Shown here: piece after piece, positions 30,040 through 39,800 of the stretch
Layout of the letters: every line of letters begins with the position of its first letter
Position numbering within the stretch: the first letter of the stretch is position 1
Assembly (NCBI RefSeq): GCF_030687535.1
Contig: NZ_CP117437.1
Location: 682,001-746,000 of the forward strand
Length of the DNA: 64,000 nucleotides
Reading direction: 5' to 3'
Source of the DNA: Pseudomonas sp. FP2335
Lineage (GTDB): Bacteria > Pseudomonadota > Gammaproteobacteria > Pseudomonadales > Pseudomonadaceae
Made by a program: the position numbers and the translations under genes
The notes under the pieces: generated by a model
Database searches by the model: none
What the model saw: the letters and a program-made list of their open reading frames with translations, nothing else
What the model was told of the DNA's origin: nothing

Positions 30040-30873
30040 TCATGTGCTCCAGATTCTCGGTGCAACTGCTTCTCGGCCCAGTACGGCTGGGCGTAACAGT
30101 TTCCATAAGTCAATCAACCATGCCCTTGCCAACAGCGCCTCAGCGGCCAGGCAGCGGGCCACCAGCAAGCCGGGCAATTGCGTCAGGTCGCCGCGTACCG
30201 CATGGGGCAGGGTGCGGCAGGTTTCCAGCAGGTCGGGGTCGATGTCACCCGTGAGCAGCAACGTGGCAAACACCGGTTGCCCGTCCAGCCCGATCGGCGA
30301 GTCGAGCAAAGCGTCGGCGCCGACAATGCGCTGGCGCTCATGCCAAAGCAACTGGCCGTCGCGGCGGATGTCCAGGTGCGATTGAAAGTGACCAAGGTCA
30401 AAACGCTCGCCGCTGGCCGGGCGGCCGAGGGCGATCACGTCCCAGTAGAACAGGCGTGCATCGCCCTGCAGCGCGATGCGCGTGGTGAGTTCGGCCTGGG
30501 CCGCGCTGAATACGATGGTTTCCTGGGGCAACCATTCCAGGGTCGCGCCGGCTTCAACCGTGAGCTCGAGTTGTTGAAACGCCGGGCCGCTGGCGCGATA
30601 CCACTTGGCCGCGCCGGGGCTGGTCAATTGCGCCCAGGCGCCGCTGCCGACGTGGGCGCTGATGTCCAGGCGGTCACCGCCGGCAATCCCGCCGGGCGGG
30701 TGCACGATGATGTGCTGGCACACCTCGGGGCCTTCGGCGTACAGGTGTTTTTGCACGCGCAGCGGGCCGAGGTGGCGGCGCATCACCGGGCGCGTGGTGT
30801 CGCCGAAGCGGGCGTAGCCGAGGTTCAGCTCGGCGTGCCAGCTGGGGGTGAACAGGGCAGAGGGCAGGTTCAT
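30040..30873 (-). CDS. ureD: Urease accessory protein UreD
   Basis: A 277-aa UreD, the scaffold that binds apo-urease and passes nickel from the UreF-UreG complex. Conserved segments include [18 protein letters not shown] near the N-terminus, [15 protein letters not shown] and [13 protein letters not shown] in the centre, and [15 protein letters not shown]. The start at 30873 ([16 protein letters not shown]) fits the family. It lies 31 nt downstream of urtE, so urea uptake and hydrolysis are probably expressed together. Its partners ureE, ureF and ureG are not visible here. Confidence 0.95.
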   Translation of the reverse strand: MNLPSALFTPSWHAELNLGYARFGDTTRPVMRRHLGPLRVQKHLYAEGPEVCQHIIVHPPGGIAGGDRLDISAHVGSGAWAQLTSPGAAKWYRASGPAFQQLELTVEAGATLEWLPQETIVFSAAQAELTTRIALQGDARLFYWDVIALGRPASGERFDLGHFQSHLDIRRDGQLLWHERQRIVGADALLDSPIGLDGQPVFATLLLTGDIDPDLLETCRTLPHAVRGDLTQLPGLLVARCLAAEALLARAWLIDLWKLLRPAVLGREAVAPRIWST

Positions 30874-30904
30874 GTCGTTGTGCTTATCGTTAGGACGCTA
30901 CAGA

Positions 30905-31603
30905 TTAGATCGTAACCAGGCCGCGTACACCTTCGCTTTCCATATTTTCGCCACGGCCCTGCTGCACGATTTCGCCACGGGACATCACCAGGTACTGGTC
31001 GGCCAGTTCGGCGGCAAAGTCGTAGAACTGCTCCACCAGCAGGATCGCCATGTCGCCACGCTCGGCGAGTTTCTTGATCACCGCGCCGATCTCCTTGATC
31101 ACCGAGGGCTGGATGCCTTCGGTGGGTTCATCGAGGATCAGCAGGCGTGGACGGCTGGCCAGCGCGCGGCCGATGGCCAACTGTTGCTGCTGGCCGCCGG
31201 ACAGGTCGCCGCCACGCCGGTGTTTCATTTGCAGCAGCACCGGGAACAGCTCGTAGATGAAGGCCGGGACTTCCTTGGCTTCGGCACCGGGGAAGCGCGC
31301 CAGGCCCATCAGCAGGTTTTCTTCCACCGTCAGCCGCCCGAAAATCTCGCGGCCCTGGGGCACGTAGGCGATCCCGGCATACACGCGCTGGTGCGGCTTG
31401 AACGTGGTGATGGCCTTGCCTTCCCAGTTCACCACGCCTTCCTTGGAAGGCAGCAGGCCCATCAGGCATTTGAGCAAGGTGGTCTTGCCCACGCCGTTAC
31501 GGCCGAGCAGGCAGGTGACTTCACCGACTTTCACATCAAATGAAAGCCCGCGCAGGATGTGGCTACCGCCGTAGTACTGGTGCAATTTTTCGACTTGCAA
31601 CAT
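30905..31603 (-). CDS. urtE: Urea ABC transporter ATP-binding protein UrtE
   Basis: A 232-aa LivF-like ATPase. Walker A is GRNGVGKTT, Q-loop VPQGREIFGRLTVEEN, signature LSGGQQQQLAIGRAL, Walker B LLILDEPTEGIQ, and H-loop replaced in context by VEQF as in branched-chain amino-acid/urea ATPases. With UrtD it powers high-affinity urea import through UrtBC. The start at 31603 is preceded by GAGGAG. It is separated from urtD by a REPIN. Confidence 0.95.
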   Translation of the reverse strand: MLQVEKLHQYYGGSHILRGLSFDVKVGEVTCLLGRNGVGKTTLLKCLMGLLPSKEGVVNWEGKAITTFKPHQRVYAGIAYVPQGREIFGRLTVEENLLMGLARFPGAEAKEVPAFIYELFPVLLQMKHRRGGDLSGGQQQQLAIGRALASRPRLLILDEPTEGIQPSVIKEIGAVIKKLAERGDMAILLVEQFYDFAAELADQYLVMSRGEIVQQGRGENMESEGVRGLVTI

Positions 31604-31626
31604 CTTCCAATTCTCCTCAAATCCCT

Positions 31627-31715
31627 TGTGGGAGCGGGCTTGCTCGCGAATGCGGTGGGTCAGTGAAAGGTGTAGTGACTGATACACCGCATTCGCGAGC
31701 AAGCCCGCTCCCACA
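31627..31715. repeat. REPIN between urtD and urtE
   Basis: Standard inward-facing REP pair with TGCGGT/ACCGCA inner arms, placed in the urtD-urtE junction. Confidence 0.9.
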
Positions 31716-31736
31716 TAAAGCAAGTGCTTGTCTGGG

Positions 31737-32558
31737 TTAGCGACCGAGGTACACCTCAATGACGCGCTCGTTTTCCTGCACCTGCTCCAACGACCCCTCA
31801 GCCAGCACACTGCCCTGGTGCAACACGGTGACGTGGTCGGCAATCGAGCCGACAAACCCCATGTCGTGTTCCACCACCATCAGCGAATGCTTGCCCGCCA
31901 GGCGCTTGAACAGTTCGGCGGTGAACTCGGTTTCGGCGTCGGTCATGCCCGCCACAGGTTCGTCGAGCAGCAACAGTTGCGGGTCTTGCATCAGCAGCAT
32001 GCCGATTTCCAGGAACTGCTTTTGCCCGTGGGACAACAGCCCCGCCGGGCGCTGTGCCGAGGCGGTCAGGCGGATGGTGTCGAGCACCTCGTCGATACGC
32101 TCTTTCTGCTCGCCGCTCAGGCGTGCACGCAGGCTGGCCCATACGGATTTGTCGGTCTTCTGCGCCAGCTCCAGGTTTTCGAACACGCTCAAGGCTTCGA
32201 ACACCGTGGGTTTCTGGAACTTGCGGCCGATACCGGCCTGGGCGATCTGCACTTCGCTCATGCCGGTGAGGTCGAGGTTTTCGCCGAACCAGGCGGTGCC
32301 GTGGCTGGGCCGGGTCTTGCCGGTGATCACGTCCATCAGCGTGGTCTTGCCCGCGCCGTTGGGGCCGATGATGCAGCGCAATTCGCCGACGCCGATGTAC
32401 AGGTTCAGGTTGTTGAGCGCCTTGAAACCATCAAAGCTGACGCTGATGTCTTCCAGGGTCAGGATGGTGCCATGGCGGGTGTTAAGGCCCTTGCCCGCGA
32501 CCTGGCCAAGGCCGATGGCCTCACGGCCGCTGCCTGCGTCGAAAATAGGTTCCAGCAT
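31737..32558 (-). CDS. urtD: Urea ABC transporter ATP-binding protein UrtD
   Basis: A 273-aa LivG-like ATPase. Walker A is GPNGAGKTT; the Q-loop region is GIGRKFQKPTVFEAL; the signature is LLSHGQKQFLEIGMLL, the S-H-G-Q variant usual in UrtD; Walker B is LLLLDEPVAGMTDAE; the H-loop is VVEHDMGFV. An extra N-terminal stretch of about 35 residues before TLEDISVSFDG is typical of UrtD. ATG 32558 has GAGGAA six bases upstream; ATG 32570, which overlaps the urtC stop as ATGA, is an equally possible start. Confidence 0.93.
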   Translation of the reverse strand: MLEPIFDAGSGREAIGLGQVAGKGLNTRHGTILTLEDISVSFDGFKALNNLNLYIGVGELRCIIGPNGAGKTTLMDVITGKTRPSHGTAWFGENLDLTGMSEVQIAQAGIGRKFQKPTVFEALSVFENLELAQKTDKSVWASLRARLSGEQKERIDEVLDTIRLTASAQRPAGLLSHGQKQFLEIGMLLMQDPQLLLLDEPVAGMTDAETEFTAELFKRLAGKHSLMVVEHDMGFVGSIADHVTVLHQGSVLAEGSLEQVQENERVIEVYLGR

Positions 32559-32566
32559 GACGTTCC

Positions 32567-33634
32567 TCATTTCTTCAGCAGGCCGATAACGCCCTTGGGC
32601 AGGTACAGGGTGACGATGATGAACAGCGCCCCGAGGAAGAACAGCCAATATTCCGGGAACGCCACGGTGAACCAGCTCTTCATGCCGTTCACCACACCGG
32701 CGCCGAGCAGCGGGCCGATCAGCGTGCCGCGCCCACCGAGGGCGACCCACACGGCGGCTTCGATGGAGTTGGTCGGTGACATTTCGCTGGGGTTGATGAT
32801 GCCCACCTGCGGCACATACAGCGCCCCGGCCAGGCCACACAACACCGCGCTCAACACCCACACGAACAATTTGAACCCCCGCGGGTCGTAGCCGCAGAAC
32901 ATCAGGCGGTTCTCGGCGTCACGCAGCGCGGTCAGCACCCGGCCGAACTTGCTCTGCGCCAGGCGCCAGCCGATGTACAGGCTTGTCACGAGCAGCAGCA
33001 CCGTGGCCACGAACAACACCGCCCGCGTGCCCGGTTCGGTAATGCCGAAACCGAGGATGCTGCGGAAATTGGTGAAGCCGTTGTTGCCGCCAAACCCGGT
33101 CTCGTTGCGAAAGAACAGCAGCATCCCGGCGAAGGTCAGCGCCTGGGTCATGATCGAGAAATACACGCCCTTGATCCGTGAGCGGAAGGCGAAGAAACCG
33201 AACACCAGCGCCAGTAAACCGGGGGCCAGCACCACCAGGCACAGGGCCCAGAGGAAGTGGTCGGTGCCAGCCCAGTACCACGGCAATTCAGTCCACGACA
33301 AAAACGTCATGAACGCCGGCAATTCATCGCCGGACGCCTGGCGCATCAGGTACATGCCCATTGCGTAGCCGCCCAGGGCAAAGAACAAACCGTGGCCGAG
33401 GGACAGCATGCCGGCGTAACCCCACACCAGGTCCAGGGCGAGGGCGACGATGGCGTAGCAGAGGATCTTGCCCACCAGCGTCAGGGTGTAGGCCGACACA
33501 TGAAAGGCACTGTCGGCTGGCAGCAGTGAGAGCAACGGCAGCGCCAGCAGCAGCGCGAGGATCACGGCGCCGACGGCAATCGTCACCTTGGGGCCGGCCT
33601 TTTGCGTGGCCGTGAGCATCAATGGTTGGTTCAT
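32567..33634 (-). CDS. urtC: Urea ABC transporter permease UrtC
   Basis: A 355-aa LivM-like inner-membrane permease with about eight to ten helices. It includes LDLVWGYAGMLSLGHGLFFALGGY, the conserved branched-chain/urea permease core, and GTLIGPLLGAGVVNGMKSWF near the C-terminus. It forms the transmembrane channel with UrtB. Its start overlaps the urtB stop by one base (TGATG at 33632-33636), indicating translational coupling. Confidence 0.95.
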   Translation of the reverse strand: MNQPLMLTATQKAGPKVTIAVGAVILALLLALPLLSLLPADSAFHVSAYTLTLVGKILCYAIVALALDLVWGYAGMLSLGHGLFFALGGYAMGMYLMRQASGDELPAFMTFLSWTELPWYWAGTDHFLWALCLVVLAPGLLALVFGFFAFRSRIKGVYFSIMTQALTFAGMLLFFRNETGFGGNNGFTNFRSILGFGITEPGTRAVLFVATVLLLVTSLYIGWRLAQSKFGRVLTALRDAENRLMFCGYDPRGFKLFVWVLSAVLCGLAGALYVPQVGIINPSEMSPTNSIEAAVWVALGGRGTLIGPLLGAGVVNGMKSWFTVAFPEYWLFFLGALFIIVTLYLPKGVIGLLKK

Positions 33635-35136
33635 CAGTCGATCACCCGTCCTTTCAGTGCGAAGAGTCCCTGCGGGCGTTTCTGGATAAACAGAATGATC
33701 AGCGCGAGGATCAGGATCTTGCCGAGCACGGCACCGATCTGCGGTTCGAGAATCTTGTTGGCGATCCCCAGGCCAAACGCGGCCGTCACGCTACCGGCCA
33801 ACTGGCCGACGCCGCCCAATACCACCACCAGGAACGAATCGATGATGTAGCTCTGGCCCAGGTCCGGGCCGACGTTGCCGATCTGGCTCAGCGCCACGCC
33901 GCCCAGGCCGGCAATGCCGGAACCGAGGCCGAACGCGAGCATGTCCACGCGCCCGGTGGGCACGCCGCAGCACGCCGCCATGTTGCGGTTCTGGGTGACG
34001 GCGCGCACGTTGAGACCCAGGCGCGTCTTGTTCAGCAGCAGCCAGGTCAGCACCACCACGCACAGGGCGAAGGCAATGATCACGATGCGGTTGTATGGCA
34101 GCACCAGGTTGGGCAGCACCTGGATGCCACCGGACAACCACACGGGGTTGGACACTTCGACGTTCTGCGCACCGAACACCAGGCGCACCAGTTGGATCAG
34201 CATCAGGCTGATGCCCCAGGTGGCGAGCAGGGTTTCCAGGGGGCGGCCGTACAGGTGACGAATCACCGTGCGCTCCAGCGCCATACCGATGGCGGCGGTG
34301 ACGAAAAATGCCACCGGCAGCGCAATCAGCGGGTAGAACTCGATGGCCTGCGGCACGTAGCGCTGCATCAGCATTTGCACCACGTAGGTCGAGTAGGCGC
34401 CGAGCATCAGCATCTCGCCGTGGGCCATGTTGATCACGCCGAGCAGGCCGAAGGTGATCGCCAGGCCGAGGGCGGCGAGCAGCAGGATCGAGCCGAGGGA
34501 CATGCCGCTGAAGGCCTGGCCGAGGATCTCGCCAAACATCAGCTTGCGTTTGACCTGGGCCAGGCTGGTCTCGGCGGCGGTGTGCACGGCGGCATCGGTT
34601 TCCACGCCGGGGGCGAGCAGCGCTTCAAGGCGCGTGCGCGCCAGCGGGTCGCCGGTGCTGCCGAGCAGGCGCACGGCGGCGAGGCGCACCACGGGGTCGG
34701 CGTCGACCAGTTGCAGGTTGGCCAGCGCGAGGCTCAGCGCGGTATGCACGTCTTCGTCGGTTTCGGCGGCGACCCGCTGGTCGAGGAATTTGAGCTGCGC
34801 AGGTTGCGCGCTTTTTTGCAGGGTCTGTGCTGCGGCCAGACGCACCTTGGGGTCGGCGGCGAGCAGTTGCTGGCTGGCTTGCACGTTATCGATCAAGCCG
34901 CGCAGGCGGTTGTTCAGGCGTACGGTTTTGGTTTCACCGTTGACGCTGAGTTGGCCTTGTTCAAGGGCGTCGACCAATTCGATGCGCGCCGGGTCGGGCT
35001 GGGCGGCCCAGTCCTGGAGGAGCTTGGCTTGCTGGGCCGGGTTGGCGTTGATGAAATCTTCGGCGTCGCTGGCGTGTGCGGCCAGAGGCAGCAACAGCAG
35101 CGCCGTGATAATGAAACGGTACAGGGCAGTAGGCAT
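33634..35136 (-). CDS. urtB: Urea ABC transporter permease UrtB
   Basis: A 500-aa LivH-like permease with the long N-terminal extension characteristic of UrtB. A signal peptide (MPTALYRFIITALLLLPLAAHA) is followed by about 170 residues of helical, HEAT-like repeats (DPKVRLAAAQTL, DPVVRLAAVRLLG) predicted to be periplasmic. The permease domain starts near MFGEILGQAFSGMSLGSILLLAALG and contains LGVINMAHGEMLMLGAYSTY, the family core. It pairs with UrtC. Confidence 0.95.
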   Translation of the reverse strand: MPTALYRFIITALLLLPLAAHASDAEDFINANPAQQAKLLQDWAAQPDPARIELVDALEQGQLSVNGETKTVRLNNRLRGLIDNVQASQQLLAADPKVRLAAAQTLQKSAQPAQLKFLDQRVAAETDEDVHTALSLALANLQLVDADPVVRLAAVRLLGSTGDPLARTRLEALLAPGVETDAAVHTAAETSLAQVKRKLMFGEILGQAFSGMSLGSILLLAALGLAITFGLLGVINMAHGEMLMLGAYSTYVVQMLMQRYVPQAIEFYPLIALPVAFFVTAAIGMALERTVIRHLYGRPLETLLATWGISLMLIQLVRLVFGAQNVEVSNPVWLSGGIQVLPNLVLPYNRIVIIAFALCVVVLTWLLLNKTRLGLNVRAVTQNRNMAACCGVPTGRVDMLAFGLGSGIAGLGGVALSQIGNVGPDLGQSYIIDSFLVVVLGGVGQLAGSVTAAFGLGIANKILEPQIGAVLGKILILALIILFIQKRPQGLFALKGRVID

Positions 35137-35171
35137 AACAAAGTGTCCTGATCATGCGCGGACTGGCTTTA

Positions 35172-35260
35172 TGTGGGAGCGGGCTTGCTCGCGAATGCGG
35201 TGTATCAGTATCAGGTGTACTGGATGACACTCCCTCTTCGCGCGCAAGCCCGCTCCCACA
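35172..35260. repeat. REPIN between urtA and urtB
   Basis: Inward-facing REP pair; the right copy has CGCGCGCAAG instead of CGCGAGCAAG. It fills the urtA-urtB junction. Confidence 0.88.
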
Positions 35261-35294
35261 CAAGCTCCTTCCCACAGTTGAACCGAGGTAGGGC

Positions 35295-36560
35295 TTAGTT
35301 GCTTTTCACCGCATAGTCCGGCTTTTTGTCGTTGCCCGGGATGTACGGGCTCCACGGCTGCGCACGAATCGGCTCCTGGGTCTGCCATACCACCGAGAAC
35401 TGCCCGTCGGCCTGGATTTCGCCGATCATCACTGGCTTGTGCAGGTGGTGGTTGGTCTTGTCCATGGTCAGGGTGAAGCCCGACGGTGCGGCAAACGTCT
35501 GCCCGCCGAGGGCTTCACGCACTTTGTCGACGTCGGTGGACTTGGCTTTCTCCGCCGCCTGCGCCCACATGTGAATGCCCACGTAGGTGGCTTCCATCGG
35601 GTCGTTGGTCACGGCTTTGTCGGCGCCCGGCAGGTTGTGTTTCTTGGCGTAGGCTTTCCAGTCGGCGACGAACTTTTTGTTTACCGGGTTTTCCACCGAC
35701 TGGAAGTAGTTCCACGCCGCGAGGTTACCCACCAGCGGCTTGGTGTCGATGCCGCGCAGTTCTTCTTCGCCCACCGAGAACGCCACCACGGGTACGTCGG
35801 TGGCCTTCAGGCCCTGGTTGGCCAGCTCTTTGTAGAACGGCACGTTGGAGTCGCCGTTCACGGTGGAGATCACCGCAGTCTTGCCGCCGGCGGAGAACTT
35901 CTTGATGTTGGCGACGATGGTCTGGTAGTCGGCGTGGCCGAACGGGGTGTAGACCTCTTCGATGTCTTTGTCTGCCACGCCTTTGGAATGCAGGAACGAA
36001 CGCAGGATCTTGTTGGTAGTGCGCGGGTACACGTAGTCGGTGCCCAGCAGGAAGAAGCGCTTGGCGCTGCCGCCTTCTTCGCTCATCAGGTATTCCACCG
36101 CCGGGATCGCCTGCTGGTTCGGCGCTGCGCCGGTGTAGAACACGTTCGGCGACATCTCTTCGCCTTCGTATTGCACCGGGTAGAACAGCAGGCCGTTGAG
36201 TTCTTCAAACACCGGCAATACGGATTTGCGCGACACCGAGGTCCAGCAGCCGAACACCACGGCGACCTTGTCCTGGGTCAGCAACTGCCGGCCTTTTTCA
36301 GCGAACAGCGGCCAGTTGGAGGCGGGGTCCACGACGACGGGTTCGAGCATCTTGCCGTTCACGCCGCCCTTGGCGTTGATCTCGTCGATCGTCATCAGCG
36401 CCATGTCTTTAAGCGACGTTTCGGAGATGGCCATGGTGCCGGACAACGAGTGCAGGATGCCGACCTTGATGGTCTCGGCGGCCTGGAGGGTCCAGGTCAT
36501 GCCCATGGCGGCGATGGATGCCGAAAGAGTGAAAGCCTTGATCAAGCTGCGACGCTTCAT
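35295..36560 (-). CDS. urtA: Urea ABC transporter substrate-binding protein UrtA
   Basis: A 421-aa periplasmic binding protein of the Leu/Ile/Val-binding superfamily. The N-terminus MKRRSLIKAFTLSASIAAMG has a twin-arginine-like or Sec signal and cleavage near LQAAETIKVG. Typical UrtA segments follow: GILHSLSGTMAISETSLKD, FGCWTSVSRKSVLPVFE, LFYPVQYEGEEMSPNVFYTGAAPNQQ and TDYVYPRTTNKI. It delivers urea to UrtBC. GGAGA precedes the start. A sigma54-type promoter and an NtrC palindrome lie upstream, so expression should follow nitrogen limitation. Confidence 0.97.
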   Translation of the reverse strand: MKRRSLIKAFTLSASIAAMGMTWTLQAAETIKVGILHSLSGTMAISETSLKDMALMTIDEINAKGGVNGKMLEPVVVDPASNWPLFAEKGRQLLTQDKVAVVFGCWTSVSRKSVLPVFEELNGLLFYPVQYEGEEMSPNVFYTGAAPNQQAIPAVEYLMSEEGGSAKRFFLLGTDYVYPRTTNKILRSFLHSKGVADKDIEEVYTPFGHADYQTIVANIKKFSAGGKTAVISTVNGDSNVPFYKELANQGLKATDVPVVAFSVGEEELRGIDTKPLVGNLAAWNYFQSVENPVNKKFVADWKAYAKKHNLPGADKAVTNDPMEATYVGIHMWAQAAEKAKSTDVDKVREALGGQTFAAPSGFTLTMDKTNHHLHKPVMIGEIQADGQFSVVWQTQEPIRAQPWSPYIPGNDKKPDYAVKSN

Positions 36561-36612
36561 GGTGCGATCTCCGAGAACCCAAGTGTTGTTGTTGGACAGA
36601 TACAGGGGCGAT

Positions 36613-36628
36613 TGCAAAGGCTGTGCCT
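36613..36628 (-). promoter_or_regulatory. Sigma54 (-24/-12) promoter of urtA
   Basis: On the minus strand the sequence reads AGGCACAGCCTTTGCA, against the RpoN consensus TGGCAC-N5-TTGCA. GG and GC are separated by exactly ten bases. Transcription would begin near 36602, about 40 nt before the urtA ATG. Confidence 0.75.
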
Positions 36629-36724
36629 GCTTTCGAAAAGGGCGTGGCTGGGGCCTGCGGGCAGATGGCGGTACGCGGCTCGCGCACTGAATAGGCGCCG
36701 GACGGCGGCGTTGGTGCGCGATGG

Positions 36725-36739
36725 GCACCGTCATGGTGC
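36725..36739. promoter_or_regulatory. NtrC-binding palindrome upstream of urtA
   Basis: GCACC-GTCAT-GGTGC is a perfect match to the NtrC dyad GCACC-N5-GGTGC. It lies about 125 bp upstream of the predicted sigma54 start site, a usual enhancer distance, and an additional GGTGC half-site is at 36713-36717. It is also 88 bp upstream of the divergent KDEL-tailed gene. Confidence 0.7.
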
Positions 36740-36826
36740 GTGCACGATTTAACTATGTAGCGCCAGCGTCGCAGGCACGGGATCAGGATGGTGGGCACCT
36801 TTCATTTTCAGGTTTCAGGTGCATTC

Positions 36827-39800
36827 ATGGACGAAAAACTCCTCCCCAAGCCGGGCCGACTGAGCCCCGCGTTTCTCAGCAGCGATGATGCTGCGCGCTG
36901 GGCCCACCAGCGCATTGGCGCGCGGCGTAGCGTCGAATACGCGAGCGTCATCCTGCAGCGCCTGTCGGATCGATGGTTTGTCGCCAGCGAGCCGGTGATG
37001 GGCAAGGCGACGTCTTTCGACTGGAACCGGCTGCTGGACCGCGACCGTGCCACCGGCGAGTTTATCCACCCGGTCGGCTATCGCATTGTCGCCAGCCTGC
37101 ACTCCCATCCCGATACGTTGGCGACGACCCAGCACCAGAACCCGCGTTGGACGCAGCAACAGGCCAGGGCGTTCATGAGCTTCTATTCGGTCCCGGACAT
37201 CAGCTTCAACTATCAGGACCGTGCACGCTTTACCGCGGCGTACCTGTCCGGGCCGGATGGCGCGTTGCTCAAGTACCAGCCCAGCGGCTCGGCGGCCGAG
37301 GCCGGGTTTGTGCATTGGCTCGACACCAATGGCCCGTGGGAGTCGGTGCACGCTCACGATGGAACATTGGAGGGGGTCTACAAAAAGCTCGCGTCGGTGG
37401 GGCAACTGACCTTTGTGCTCTCCAGCGCTGCCTGGGGTGGTTCGATCGGTGCGGTGCCGGCCGACTGGCAGCCTTACCGGGCGTTCAGTGCGGCCGCGCT
37501 GCCAGTCGCCTGCGGCCCGGTGTTCAACGACAAGCTTGAGGTGTTCTCCTATGCCTGGTCGCTGATCCAGCGCACACCTGCGGCGCGACAACAGGTGTTG
37601 ATCCTGCAACAGACGGCGGGCGAAGGTTATGTGGCCAGCGAGCCGCAGACGCCCGATGCATTGCCATTGCTGCCGGCGGGCTGGCACCTGCACGGCATCT
37701 ACGTCCATTCCCGGCCTTTGCCTGGGCACTACCCGGCGCTGGAGGGCTGGCTCTACAAGAACTTTGTCAGCCCGCCCGAGTTGGCCGGCCACATCGCACG
37801 ATTTCGTCAGTACAGTCAGGGCGGGCAGCCCACGTTGGGCGCCTCGCTGTACCTGCGCATGCGCGATGAGGCCGTATTGCGCTACCGTTTTTCAGGCTCG
37901 GCGGCCGAATCCGAGTTATTCACCAGGGATGAGCACGGTGAGGTCATCGACCACGGCATCCAGGCGGCCTTGTCGAGTGGGCAACGGCTGACCCGTGACT
38001 ATGTGTGGCAAGTCGCTGCAGCGGGTGAGCTGAGTGTGGAAAAAACCAGTGCCCTGTGGGACCGCCCCGGAGTGGTCGACCCGCAGTGGCAACCCTATGC
38101 GGATTTTTCGTTGCCGGCCCTCAGTCGTGCGTTCCTGACGGCCGACGATGCCGCACGCCATGCCCATGAACGCATCGACGCACTGCGTGGGCATGCGTAT
38201 GGCGGCTTGGTGCTCAAACGTCAGGACGGCCGTTTCGTGATCACCGCGCCAGTGTCCGTCGGTACCCACCCGTTTACCGAGGGCGGGCCCTATCCCAAGG
38301 ACCGCCAGGGCCAACCGATCGTGTTGCACGCCGGTCACCAGCGGCATGCCGTGTATGGCTCGCGCCCGGCGATTTCGGTGTTTGAGCCCAGTGCCTTGGC
38401 GCAACCCGCCTGGCGGCGCGAGGATACGCAGGTGGATGCGCAGATGTTCCACGACCAGGATATCGAAGCGTTGTTGCACCATCGGCTCATGGCGTATCTC
38501 TCTTGCGCCCAGGAGGGGTTGCTGGCCTATCAATTGGGCGAGTCCACGGCACAGTGGCGGGCGCAATGGATAACCGACTCCAAGACCGGTGACAGCCCGA
38601 TCGCACGCAACCTTGCCCACGGCTCGCTCAAACCGGTGGATGTGGTGCGCAAGCTGACCGAAGGCGGCACGCTGCGGGTACTGCAGGGCAACGCGCTGTG
38701 GGGGCCGGCCGGCACGCTTGACGCGGATTGGGCGCCATTCACCCAGGTGCTCGATTATCAACGACCGCAGCCAGTGAGCCACGGCGCGCTGTTCGCGAGT
38801 GCCGACGGCGCTGCCCTCGACCTGCTAGAGCGCGACGTGCAGGACTTTGGTGAACAGCACGTCAGCCGCTATTTCGCCTTCATTCTCAAGGCCGATAACA
38901 AGGATGAGTACCTGGCCAGCGAGCCGATCCCCGTTACCCGCAAGTCACCGCTGTTGTCACTGTCGGGCCTGTACGGCGACACCTTGCCGGCGGGTTTCAG
39001 CTGTCATGGCCTGTTCTACACCCAGCCGTGGGCAAGCAGTACGTCGACAACATGGCTGGAGCGTTTTTTCATCGGCCTGCAAGACTTGAACACGGCCATC
39101 GCCCAGGCCCGGCTCAATGCACCGATGCCGCCCCATGGCGCGTTGGTGTACATCGCCACGCCGGAAGGCGCCTTGCTGCGTTACCAGTCGCCGTCCGCGC
39201 GTGGCCTGTTCGAGGCGCAAAGCGAGGGGGATTCAGCCGAGGTGTTGCAGGCCAAGCTGAATGCCGGGACCTTGCTGCCGGTGCAGGTGGTGCGGCGTTT
39301 CGCGATGTCCGGGGCGTTACGGGTGATCCGCACAAGCCCGTGCTGGGATCGCGAGGGGCCGGTCTCCGGGTTGTGGAGCCCCTACCGGTTTCTTGAGCGG
39401 CGTCGCCTGAGCCCGGCCTTTGTGTCGATGGACGACGCGGCTCGGTATGTGCGGCAACGGGTGCCCACTGACTTGGCGCTGCACTACGGTGGCGTGATCC
39501 TGCGCCGCGACGATGGCTGGTTTGTCGCCACCGAACCGCTGCAAGTGCGGGATGAAGTGTTCGACATCGCGTGGGTGTTTCCGGATGAGCTGGTGACTCG
39601 CGGGCTGTACCCGGTACGCACCTCGGTGGTGGCGCGCTACGTATCTCGGCCTGCAAGGGTGGTGCCGCTGTTTCTGTCGCCGGTCCAGGCCAAAGTGTAC
39701 GGCACGATGTTTTCCACTCGGCAACTGGCCCAGGCGATAGAGGACGCGTCCGCCAGGCAGTATCACTATTTGCTGGCCAGTGACGGTGCACTCTTGCGCC

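Noticed and set aside
33622..35151. 509-codon plus-strand open frame opposite urtB
   Set aside because: Rich in Gln/His/Gly/Asp repeats produced by reading urtB codons backwards; urtB itself is unmistakable.
35439..36752. 437-codon plus-strand open frame opposite urtA
   Set aside because: Val/Gly/His-rich antisense frame with no start context; urtA is certain.
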